This document shows positions 32,589 through 39,979 of a stretch of DNA of 64,000 nucleotides, piece after piece; the first letter of the stretch is position 1, and each line of letters starts with the position of its first letter. A program made the translations under genes and the position numbers. Below the pieces are notes generated by a model that had not been told where the DNA came from, made no database searches, and saw only the letters and a list, made by a program, of their open reading frames with translations. The DNA comes from Granulosicoccus sp963833195 (lineage in GTDB: Bacteria; Pseudomonadota; Gammaproteobacteria; Granulosicoccales; Granulosicoccaceae): NCBI GenBank assembly GCA_963833195.1, contig CAWHXF010000027.1:1674001-1738000 (forward strand). The letters are read 5' to 3'.

Positions 32589-34261
32589 GGCTTCGCGGGA
32601 GCGGCCGCGACGGCCGGAGGGCCCGCGAACACGTCGAGCGCCGGCTCGTACACCGCGGTGCGCACGTCGTACAGCCCGAGCAGGCTCGCGCTGAGCACGT
32701 CGTGCGAGATCTCGCGCACATCATCGCGCACGCCGCGCGGCACGGCCCCCTCGCCGAAGTCGCGCGCGAAGCCGTCGGAGAACCAGGCGAGCATCGGCAC
32801 GTGGCGCTGCGCGTTGGGAGCGATGGACTTCGGCAACCCGTGCAGGTAAATGCCGTTCTCGCCGAGCGACTCGCCGTGGTCGGAGGCGTAGAGCATGAAG
32901 GCGTCGTCGCCGCGCGCCGCGAGCCGCGCGATCACACCGGCCAGGAAGCGGTCCGTGTAGAGAATCGTGTTGTCGTAGGCGTTCACGATCTCTTCGAGGC
33001 TGCAGTCCTGCGGCGCCTTGCTTTGGCAGGCCGGCTGGAACGTCCCGAGCGCTTCGGGGTAGCGGCGGTAGTAGGCCGGCCCGTGGCTACCCATGGTGTG
33101 CAGCACGAGCAGCACGTCGCGCTCGGGATCGGCGGCGGCCAGGCGGGCCTCCAGCTCGGCGTACAGGTACTCGTCCTGATAGGCGCCGTCGACGTACAGC
33201 GGAGACGCGGTGTCGGGCGGGTCGCGCATGAGGTTCACGTTCGGCAGTCGTGAGCACACCCCCTTGCAACTGGAGTTCGAGTCGACCCAGACCACGTTCA
33301 CGCCGGCGGTGGCGAGCACGTCGAGCGCGTTCGACTGCGCATCGGCGTCCTCGGGCGAATAGTCGTCCTCGGGCAGGAACGAGAACATGCACGGCACCGA
33401 GTACGCGGTCGCCGTGCCGCACGAGCGCACGTCCGTGAAGTTCACGATGTCGAGCGCCGCCAGGCGCGGCGTCGTGTCGCGCGCGTAGCCGTTGAGGGCG
33501 AAGTGGTCGGCGCGCGCCGTCTCGCCCAGCACCATGACGCCGACCCGCCGCCCGCCGGAGCGCGGCGCCTGCACGGCGTCGGCGCCCAGCACCGTGAACG
33601 GCGCATCGGCGGCCTCGCGCGACTTCTTCGCCAGCTTGTTCAGGGATTTGAGCGGATAGAAGGGCGTGAGCAACACCTCGAGGTCGTGGTTCTCGCGCGA
33701 CACGTACGACACCGACTTGAAGTTCAAGAGCACGAGCGCGGCGACGGCGACGAACATCGCCGCGGCGGTGAGGAGCCGGTGTCCCTGATCACGTACGAGA
33801 CCCCGCGGGCGCACGCGGACCCACGCCAGCAGCGCGAGCGGCAGCAGCACCGTGACGGCGAGGCTCGCGAACATCGCACCCGAGACGAGCTCCAGCCCCT
33901 CCTGCGTGTTTCGATCCCGCACCGTCTCCAGCAGGTTCCGGATCATCTCGACGTCGAACACGGTGCCGAGCTGCCCCGTGAAATAGGCGCACGCGCCCGA
34001 GAGCACGAGAAAGAAGCCCAGCACGGGCTTGAGCAGCGCGCGCTGGCCCAGCAGCAGCACGGGCAACGCCACCACCAGCGCGATGACCGCCCCGAGGGTG
34101 AGCGCGTAGCCGAGCCCGGTGGCGTCCGTGAGGTCCAGCCGCCCGGAGAGCGCCCGCCACAGCGCCGCGTTGTCGACGGTCGCGATCCACACGGAGACCA
34201 GCAGCACGAGCGTGCCGGGAGAGAGCGTCGCGCGACGGCTCGGGAGAGTCGGCAGGGGCAT
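32585..34261 (-). CDS. eptA: EptA/PmrC-type lipid A phosphoethanolamine transferase
   Basis: A 558-aa enzyme. Five N-terminal helices (to about residue 185) anchor a periplasmic sulfatase-fold domain. The catalytic Thr is in VMVLGETARADHFALNGYAR. Zinc ligands appear in LLVLHTMGSHGPAYYRRYP and LYASDHGESLGENGIYLHG. Cysteines expected to form disulfides are present (VRSCGTATAYSVPCMFSFLP, SSCKGVCSRL). It transfers phosphoethanolamine from phosphatidylethanolamine to lipid A, lowering polymyxin binding. It lies 25 nt after a POTRA/barrel gene in an operon with YqaA and dgkA. A PmrB-like kinase is divergent from this operon. Confidence 0.93.
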   Translation of the reverse strand: MPLPTLPSRRATLSPGTLVLLVSVWIATVDNAALWRALSGRLDLTDATGLGYALTLGAVIALVVALPVLLLGQRALLKPVLGFFLVLSGACAYFTGQLGTVFDVEMIRNLLETVRDRNTQEGLELVSGAMFASLAVTVLLPLALLAWVRVRPRGLVRDQGHRLLTAAAMFVAVAALVLLNFKSVSYVSRENHDLEVLLTPFYPLKSLNKLAKKSREAADAPFTVLGADAVQAPRSGGRRVGVMVLGETARADHFALNGYARDTTPRLAALDIVNFTDVRSCGTATAYSVPCMFSFLPEDDYSPEDADAQSNALDVLATAGVNVVWVDSNSSCKGVCSRLPNVNLMRDPPDTASPLYVDGAYQDEYLYAELEARLAAADPERDVLLVLHTMGSHGPAYYRRYPEALGTFQPACQSKAPQDCSLEEIVNAYDNTILYTDRFLAGVIARLAARGDDAFMLYASDHGESLGENGIYLHGLPKSIAPNAQRHVPMLAWFSDGFARDFGEGAVPRGVRDDVREISHDVLSASLLGLYDVRTAVYEPALDVFAGPPAVAAAPAKP

Positions 34262-34286
34262 GGCGGGAGTCCGGTGGGGTGATCGA

Positions 34287-36107
34287 TCAGAAACGCAGCT
34301 GCGTCCCCGCGAACAGCAGGAAGTCGTCGACCCCCTCCCCGTCCACGAGCGGGAACGTGACGTCCAGGCGCAGGATCTCGTTGCGCGAGCTGCGGGTCGG
34401 CGAGAACAGCAGGCCGAAGCCGACGTCCACGAGCGTGTCGGCATCGGTGTCGGCACCGCGCCAAGCCTTGCCGCTCTCGATGAAGGCGCCGGCGCCGAGG
34501 TTCACGAGCTCGAACGGCGAGCGCTCGAAGACGTGGCGGTACTCGGCAACGCCCAGCAGCCGCGTATCGCCACGCTGGAACGCGTTCGGATAGCCCTTCA
34601 GGCCGTATTCGCCGCCGAGCTGCAGGTCCAGCGCCGGCGACAGCCCGCGCTGGCGATCGGCCACCAGCTGCAGGTCGAGGTGGTCGCGCTCCCCGAGCCA
34701 GCGGAAGTACTGGTAGCGCAGCCCCGCTGACGAGCGCTCTGCTTCGTTGCCGACGTAGAAGGTCTGGTCCAGCTGCACGAGGTGCACGCTCTCCGGTGAG
34801 GTCCACCAGCCGCGCCCGATGGCCGCGTCCAGCCGCAGCGCGTCGACGTCGTTGCCGAGCCCCTGCAGCAGCACGCCCGCCTCGACGCGCACGCCGAGCC
34901 CGGTATCGATGTCCTCGACGCGCCCGAGCCCGCGGAAGTTGACCTGCTCGGTCCAGTCGCTCTTCGCCCACTGGGCCCAGATGTACGGATAGGTCTCGTC
35001 GAAGTCGCCCGACTCGATGCCCTCGGGCACGATCTCGGGCAGCTCGGTGATCTGGCGCTCGTGACGCAGCCCGAGGCCGAGCCGCGCCACGTCGGCATCG
35101 CCACCGTGCACGCGGCGTCCGACCGAGGCGTCCAGGAGCCGGCCGTCGACCGTCGCGCGGTCGGCGGCGTCCTCGTCGACGGACGTCGGCGAGGTGCCGG
35201 CCGCCGCCTCCAGCGTGTCGAAGCCGTCGCTCGCCACGCGCGCCTCGAGCCACCATGAGCGCTCGGAGGTCGAGGTGATGAACGGCAGGCCGCCGGAGAG
35301 CGCGTACAGCTCGCCGTCCTCGGTGTCGCCGAGCTCGAGCCGCAACCGGTGTCGGCCGCCGAGCACGTTGTCGTCCGCGTACAGGAAGCTCGTCTCGCGG
35401 TCGACGCCCGACTCCGCCTGACGGAAGGCGAGCTCCTTGCCGAGCCCGAGCACGTTCAGGTCCTGCACCTCGATCGCGTAACGCTCGACGCCGCCCGCCG
35501 AGCTGAACGAGACCGACGGGGTCAGCGTCCAGTTGTCGACCGTGCGGACCTCGAGGTCGACCTGGGCGCCGCAGCGCCGGGTCGGCACGACTTCGGCGGA
35601 GCGCAGGTAGCGCTTGGAGCGCAGGATGCGCTCGGCCTCGGCCAGATCCCCGCCGCCCAGCACGTCCCCCGGCACGAACGGCAGCGCGTGGCGGATCGTC
35701 GATTCGCGCGTGGCGATGTGCAGCGCGTTCGCCGCGGTGTTCACGAAGAAGCGCTCGCCGGGCCGGGCCCGATCGAACAGGTCACCGGCGCGCACGCGGA
35801 TCCGTCGGATCGTCAGTCCGGCGGCAGGATCGTCCGGGTCGTCCTCGCTCGCCGGCGCGAACGAGGCGCAATCCTCGTCGTCGCCGTCGCCGTCGGCGGC
35901 GGCCGCGCCGCCCGTGGTGGCCACCGGCACGCTGGCCCCGTCGACGCCGGGCACTCCCTCGGGTGCTTCGCCCGCCGACGCCCCGGCCGCCAGCGCCGCC
36001 GCGCAGAGCAAGGCGGCCGGACCCGCCACCGGTCGCCGGCCGCGTCGCGGTACGAAGGCCCGCCGCCTGTTTGCGGAAAGGTCGAACGTGAGGGGAGTCT
36101 GCGGCAT
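34287..36107 (-). CDS. POTRA-domain/BamA-TamA-like outer-membrane barrel protein
   Basis: A 606-aa exported protein. The signal region (AALLCAAALAAGASAG) is followed by an acidic low-complexity stretch. At least one POTRA-like domain follows (TIRRIRVRAGDLFD, ERILRSKRYLRSAEVVPTR). A 16-strand-like barrel forms the rest, with the surface-antigen motif GGEYGLKGYPNAFQRGDT (VRGF/Y-type) and a final strand FLLFAGTQLRF. It is shorter than BamA, and its role is not established. It is the first gene of the eptA-dgkA operon, with a candidate OmpR-type box 33 nt before its ATG, so it may help build or modify the outer surface. Confidence 0.75.
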   Translation of the reverse strand: MPQTPLTFDLSANRRRAFVPRRGRRPVAGPAALLCAAALAAGASAGEAPEGVPGVDGASVPVATTGGAAAADGDGDDEDCASFAPASEDDPDDPAAGLTIRRIRVRAGDLFDRARPGERFFVNTAANALHIATRESTIRHALPFVPGDVLGGGDLAEAERILRSKRYLRSAEVVPTRRCGAQVDLEVRTVDNWTLTPSVSFSSAGGVERYAIEVQDLNVLGLGKELAFRQAESGVDRETSFLYADDNVLGGRHRLRLELGDTEDGELYALSGGLPFITSTSERSWWLEARVASDGFDTLEAAAGTSPTSVDEDAADRATVDGRLLDASVGRRVHGGDADVARLGLGLRHERQITELPEIVPEGIESGDFDETYPYIWAQWAKSDWTEQVNFRGLGRVEDIDTGLGVRVEAGVLLQGLGNDVDALRLDAAIGRGWWTSPESVHLVQLDQTFYVGNEAERSSAGLRYQYFRWLGERDHLDLQLVADRQRGLSPALDLQLGGEYGLKGYPNAFQRGDTRLLGVAEYRHVFERSPFELVNLGAGAFIESGKAWRGADTDADTLVDVGFGLLFSPTRSSRNEILRLDVTFPLVDGEGVDDFLLFAGTQLRF

Positions 36108-36139
36108 GCGACCATTAACGTCCTCGCCGCTGTGCTTTC

Positions 36140-36156
36140 CCTGAAAGCCCGCTGAG
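36140..36156 (-). promoter_or_regulatory. Candidate OmpR-family box before the barrel/eptA operon
   Basis: On the minus strand, CTCAGC-GGGCT-TTCAGG: the same half-site and 11-bp periodicity as at 15480 and 18998. It lies in the 80-bp gap between the divergent barrel/eptA operon and the histidine kinase gene. No good -10 sits at the nine-base distance seen at the other two sites, so the promoter itself is unclear. It could control either direction. Confidence 0.45.
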
Positions 36157-36187
36157 CGTTCGCTGGAGAACGACGAGCCTTCCCGAC

Positions 36188-37711
36188 ATGCGCACGATCG
36201 CCGAGAGCCTCACCCGCGCCGTCGTGCCCGGCATCCTGTTCACGCTGCTGACCGGCGGCGTCGTGCTCGATCTCGTCATCGGCGAACGGCTGGACCGCGA
36301 CTTCGACGCGCTGCTGATGGCGCGCGCAGAGGCACTCATGGCGCTGACGGAGGAGGAACTGACCGAGGGGGAAGGGAGAACGATCGAAGTCGAGGACTTC
36401 CACATCGCCATGCCGGGGTATGTACGCGCGGACGATCCCGACTACTTCGCGCTGCTGGCCGCCGACGGCACGCCGATCGAGCGCTCGCCCTCGATGGGCG
36501 AGGCCATCGCCCTGCGGGGCCCGAACATCGAGCAGGAGCACCGCTTCGGCGACGTGACGCTGCCCGACGGCCGCGCGGGCCGGAGGGTACGGATCGAGTT
36601 CCTGCCCGCCTTGGACATGGGCGACGACGACATGAAGGGCGCGGTGTTGTTGCCGGACGCGCCGGCGGAGACGTCCCCCGCGGCGTACTACCTCGACGGC
36701 ACGCCGCGCTCGCCGGTCACGCTGGAAGTCGCCGTGGGCAGCGGTCCGCACGACTCTCTGGTGCGCAGCATCCGGCTCGGCCTGCTGGGCATCGGACTCG
36801 CGGTCACGCTGGGGATCGTGCTGCTCGCGCGCAGCGGCATCCGACGCACGCTCGCGCCGCTCGAGGACGTCAGCCGGCAGCTCGCGGAGGTCGACGAGGA
36901 CCAGCTCGACTCGCGCATCGAGGTCGTCGCGCCCAGCGCCGAGATCGGTGCGCTGGTCACCCGCTTCAACGCGCTGCTGGTGCGCTTGCACGAGGCCTTC
37001 GAGCGCGAGCGACGCTTCTCGGGCGACGTCGCCCACGAGCTGCGCACGCCGATCGCCGAGATGCGTACCCTGCTGGAGGTGAGTCGCGCGTTCCCGCACG
37101 ACGCCGCGCTGCGCGACACGCTCGTGCCCGACCTCGAGGCGTCCACCGCCCGCATGCAGCGCACCGTCGAGCAGCTGCTGGCGCTCGCGCGCAGCGAAGC
37201 GGGCGCCGCGATGGACGCCGCGCCCGTCGAGCTCGCCGCGCTCGTCGACGCGGAGGTGCGCGAGCATGCCGAGGAGGGCCGCGCGCGGGGCCTCGACGTG
37301 TGCGTGTCGCTGCCGACCGAACCCGTGATCGTCACGGGCGGCTCGCTGTGGACCACGGTCGTCGCCAACCTGGTCGGCAACGCGTTCGCGCACGCCGATG
37401 CGGACTCGACCGTGGAGGTCCGGCTAGGGCTCGACGCCGCGGGCGCGCCCACCTTGCGCGTATCGAACGTCGCGTCCGCGCTGGAGCCCGCCGATACCGC
37501 GAGCATGTTCGAGCGCTTGTGGCGCAAGGACAAGTCGCGCACCGCAGCGGATCACAGCGGTCTCGGGCTTGCATTGGCGCGCGCGTGCGCCGCGCAGCTC
37601 GGGCACGTCGTGCGAGCCGAGCTCGACGCGTCCTCGCACCGGCTCGCGATGTGCGTCGAGCCGGCGCCGAATCGCAGCGAGCGGACCCGTTGCCCACACC
37701 CCCGCACCTAG
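36188..37711 (+). CDS. PmrB/QseC-like sensor histidine kinase
   Basis: A 507-aa kinase. The first helix (VVPGILFTLLTGGVVLDLVI) and a second near 195-215 enclose a periplasmic sensor of ~165 residues rich in Asp/Glu (TEEELTEGEGRTIEVEDFH), which could bind metal or cationic peptides. HAMP follows. The phospho-acceptor His is in FSGDVAHELRTPIAEMRTLL, the N box is VVANLVGNAFAHA and the G2 box is HSGLGLALARACA. The G1 region is degenerate (RVSNVASALEPAD), as in QseC-type kinases. There is no adjacent regulator. The OmpR-family regulator at 14720 is the best partner candidate. Confidence 0.88.
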   Translation: MRTIAESLTRAVVPGILFTLLTGGVVLDLVIGERLDRDFDALLMARAEALMALTEEELTEGEGRTIEVEDFHIAMPGYVRADDPDYFALLAADGTPIERSPSMGEAIALRGPNIEQEHRFGDVTLPDGRAGRRVRIEFLPALDMGDDDMKGAVLLPDAPAETSPAAYYLDGTPRSPVTLEVAVGSGPHDSLVRSIRLGLLGIGLAVTLGIVLLARSGIRRTLAPLEDVSRQLAEVDEDQLDSRIEVVAPSAEIGALVTRFNALLVRLHEAFERERRFSGDVAHELRTPIAEMRTLLEVSRAFPHDAALRDTLVPDLEASTARMQRTVEQLLALARSEAGAAMDAAPVELAALVDAEVREHAEEGRARGLDVCVSLPTEPVIVTGGSLWTTVVANLVGNAFAHADADSTVEVRLGLDAAGAPTLRVSNVASALEPADTASMFERLWRKDKSRTAADHSGLGLALARACAAQLGHVVRAELDASSHRLAMCVEPAPNRSERTRCPHPRT

Positions 37712-37739
37712 CCCTCGACGGGATGCGCGCCCGGGTCGC

Positions 37740-38227
37740 TCAGCCGAGCCACGCGAGCGTCGGCCAGCCCTCGGCCACCTTCAGGGCCGGCAGCGCGTAG
37801 ACGGCGCCGAACGCGACGAAGAACCACACACGTCGGCGAAGGCAGCGTGCAGGCCGCGCACGTCCACGGCCCAGGTGTCCGGCCGGCGCCACAGCGCGAT
37901 GTCGGGCACGAGCCTCGGCACCCGCGCCTTGTAGGCGAGGTACACCTGGCCCAGCTCCCGCTCGAGATCGCGCTCCTCGTCGGTGATCACGTGCGGGTAC
38001 ACGAGCGCGAAGAAGGCGATCAGCAGCGTGAGCACGACGAGCGAGCCACTCGCGAGCCCGACACCGACGGCCCCCGCCAGGCTGAAGAGGTACAGCGGGT
38101 TGCGCACGATCGAGAACGGCCCGACGTCGACCACCTCGCGCGTCTTGCGACCGCACAGGTAGACCGAGCACCAGAGCCTGCCCAGTGCGGCGACGGTCAC
38201 GAGAACGAAGCCCGTGCCGACGAGCAC
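37740..38227 (-). pseudogene. ICMT-like (isoprenylcysteine methyltransferase family) gene, frameshifted
   Basis: The membrane methyltransferase signature is clear: VGPFSIVRNPLYLFSLAGAV and VYPHVITDEERDLERELGQV, then LAYKARVPRLVP. After FADV the frame is lost. The expected end (WFFVAFGAVYALPALKVAEG) continues in another frame. One extra TG in the GTGTGTGG run (37825-37831) explains the shift. The first membrane helices usual in the family are absent; the first possible start is GTG 38227. Related enzymes methylate lipids or unknown substrates. A candidate OmpR-type box lies upstream, so it may have been part of the envelope regulon. Confidence 0.7.
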
Positions 38228-38261
38228 CTCGAGCGGTACCTGAGCTCGGGACGAGCAACCC

Positions 38262-38304
38262 AGTCTGCGTACGGGATCTGAAGCGGACCTGAGCCGCTGC
38301 TGAG
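38262..38304 (-). promoter_or_regulatory. Candidate triple OmpR-family box before the ICMT-like gene
   Basis: On the minus strand, CTCAGC-AGCGG-CTCAGG (38304-38288) is followed by TCCGC and TTCAGA (to 38277), giving three half-sites 11 bp apart. A weak -10-like CAGACT (38267-38262) begins nine bases after the last half-site. The GTG start of the ICMT-like gene follows 34 bases later. This repeats the geometry of the sites at 15480 and 18998. Confidence 0.5.
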
Positions 38305-38373
38305 GCTCGGCTGAAGGAAGCCCCTCGTAGGCTGGAGCTGCAAGCCCGGGGCGTCGGGCTCCCTCATGCGGCG

Positions 38374-38805
38374 TCAGAATCGACCGCGTCGCTTCGCCCC
38401 CTCGTAGAAGATGGCGGCCAACCGCTCGTTCGCGGCGTCCCGGAACGCGACGTCGTCGTCGTCCATCGCGCGTCGCACCCGCGCCCGGTGATCGTGGTGT
38501 CCGTACGGATCGCCGCCACGCGCCTGCTGCACGTCGATCCTGCCGATGACCTGCTCGACGTTCGGAGCGATGTAGCTCTGAATCGCGAAGCCGACGCGGC
38601 GCCGCGCGAACACGTTGGGCCCGGAGCCATGGTAGTGCGCGTTGTTCCTGCCGGGACCTCCCAATGCGTCCGGCCATCGAGCTTCCGCCTCGTGCAGCGC
38701 CTGCAGGCAGTCCGCCGCGGCCACCTCGCTCATCCCCCGAACGGGCGCGATGTAGCCCTCGGTCTCGTAGGCGGCTCGCTGGGCGGTCGTGAGGCCTGTG
38801 TGCAT
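38374..38805 (-). CDS. PhyH-family protein lacking its catalytic core
   Basis: A 143-aa product. Residues 1-58 (TTAQRAAYETEGYIAPVRGM, DALGGPGRNNAHY) look like the start of a phytanoyl-CoA dioxygenase. Residues 59-143 (HGSGPNVFARRRVGFAIQSY, then IFYEGAKRRGRF) look like the end. The ~140 residues expected between, with the HxD iron ligands, are missing while the frame is kept. It therefore cannot be an oxygenase as encoded. Normal relatives are ~270 aa. The start is ATG 38805. It is convergent with no neighbour and probably a decayed stand-alone gene. Confidence 0.7.
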   Translation of the reverse strand: MHTGLTTAQRAAYETEGYIAPVRGMSEVAAADCLQALHEAEARWPDALGGPGRNNAHYHGSGPNVFARRRVGFAIQSYIAPNVEQVIGRIDVQQARGGDPYGHHDHRARVRRAMDDDDVAFRDAANERLAAIFYEGAKRRGRF

Positions 38806-38846
38806 GGGTGCGGGTGCCTCGTTGGCGGTCGTCCAGGCCGGGGAGC

Positions 38847-39368
38847 TCAGAAGCCCGAGTTGTCCTCGAGCCACTCGAGCTCCTCCGGCGTGGAGGTGCG
38901 ACCGAGCACGGCGTTGCGGTGCGGGTAGCGCCCGAAGCGATCGATCTGCGCCTTGTGCCTGATCTCGAAGTCGAGGTTCGGCAGGTCCGCGAACAGCTCC
39001 ATGGCCTGTTCGTGGATCAGCGCCGACTCGCTGTGCATGAAGGGCATGTAGAGAAAGGCGCGTCGGACATCGTCGAGGGCCGCGTCGTGACCGCCGCGGA
39101 TCGCCTCCTGTGCGAGCGCCAGCGCCAGCGGGTCGGCCGCGAAGGCCAGCGGCGAGCCGCGAAACATGTTGCGCGAGAACTGGTCCAGCACGATGACCTC
39201 GGCCAGGCGCCCGTCCGGCACGTCGCGCCACGACGCCTTCTCGCCGGCGACGATCGCGTGCCAGGTCGACTCGAAGCGCTCCTTGATCCGGGCGTCGAGC
39301 TCGTCGGACTTCCGGTACCACTGCGCGGGCTCCAGGGTCTCGAACCAGAACTCGAGGACGTCGTTCAT
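38847..39368 (-). CDS. DUF924 family protein
   Basis: A 173-aa soluble, all-helical (TPR-like) protein: VLEFWFETLEPAQWYRKSDE, VIVLDQFSRNMFRGSPLAFA and AFLYMPFMHSESALIHEQAM, then GRYPHRNAVLGRTSTPEELEW (in part). These are the standard DUF924 segments at normal length. The start ATG 39368 precedes the conserved beginning. Function unknown. Confidence 0.88.
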   Translation of the reverse strand: MNDVLEFWFETLEPAQWYRKSDELDARIKERFESTWHAIVAGEKASWRDVPDGRLAEVIVLDQFSRNMFRGSPLAFAADPLALALAQEAIRGGHDAALDDVRRAFLYMPFMHSESALIHEQAMELFADLPNLDFEIRHKAQIDRFGRYPHRNAVLGRTSTPEELEWLEDNSGF

Positions 39369-39479
39369 GGCGAGGTTGTCGTGGTCCGGGGTGCGGCCAA
39401 GGTAGCACTGCGGCGGTGCCCGCCGCGAGCGGCGCGCGGGCAATCGAGCCTCACCACGGCCGACCGCGCCGTGCTGCAC

Positions 39480-39917
39480 CTACCGCGTGTCGGGATCCGC
39501 GTGGTCCGACGTCAGGCACAACGAATGATCGCCCAGCACCTCCAGGATCCGGCACTCCCCCACGGTGCCGCCGTCGCATTCGGCCAGCATCCGCTCCAGC
39601 TCCGCGCGCACCGCCGACAGGTTCGCCAGCCGCCGGTTCACCTCGCCGAGCTGCGCGCGCACGACCCCGTCCACCGGCTCGCACGACGCGGCGGGGCGGT
39701 CGGCCAGCGCCAGAAGCTCGCGGATCGCGTCGAGCGTGAAGCCCATGTCGCGCGCGTGGCGCACGAACCCGAGCCGGCGTCGCGAGCCCTCGTCGTAGCG
39801 ACGCTGGCCCCCCTCGCTGCGGCCGACGGGCGACACGAGCCCGATGCCCTCGTAGTACCGGATCGTCGGTGCCTTGGTGCCGGTGAGACGTCCGAGTTGG
39901 CCGATCGTGTAGGTCAT
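39480..39917 (-). CDS. MerR-family metal-responsive regulator (CadR/PbrR/ZntR-like)
   Basis: A 145-aa regulator. The N-terminal winged helix has TIGQLGRLTGTKAPTIRYYEG and GLVSPVGRSEGGQRRYDE. A long dimerisation helix follows, with three Cys (ASCEPVDG, MLAECDGGTVGECRILE) and a C-terminal Cys/His (GDHSLC), the ligand pattern of Cd/Pb/Zn sensors. It is divergent from a P1B-2 ATPase with a MerR-type promoter between, so it almost certainly activates that operon on metal binding. Confidence 0.88.
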   Translation of the reverse strand: MTYTIGQLGRLTGTKAPTIRYYEGIGLVSPVGRSEGGQRRYDEGSRRRLGFVRHARDMGFTLDAIRELLALADRPAASCEPVDGVVRAQLGEVNRRLANLSAVRAELERMLAECDGGTVGECRILEVLGDHSLCLTSDHADPDTR

Positions 39918-39937
39918 GGAACAGCTCCCCGCCGCCC

Positions 39938-39968
39938 TTGAAGCTCTAGTTGCTAGAGACCCTAGGCT
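39938..39968 (+). promoter_or_regulatory. MerR-type promoter/operator of the metal-efflux operon
   Basis: TTGAAG (39938-39943) and TAGGCT (39963-39968) are separated by 19 bp, the long spacer that MerR proteins untwist. The spacer holds the dyad CTCTAG-TTG-CTAGAG (39944-39958). The geometry and dyad match Cd/Pb/Zn-responsive MerR operators. The predicted transcript start (~39975) rules out the GTG at 39950 as the ATPase start. Confidence 0.75.
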
Positions 39969-39979
39969 TGCCCGTATCG

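Noticed and set aside
37825..37831. Phase variation of the ICMT-like gene by TG-repeat slippage
   Set aside because: Only three TG units are present, too short for programmed slippage. A fixed mutation or read error is simpler.
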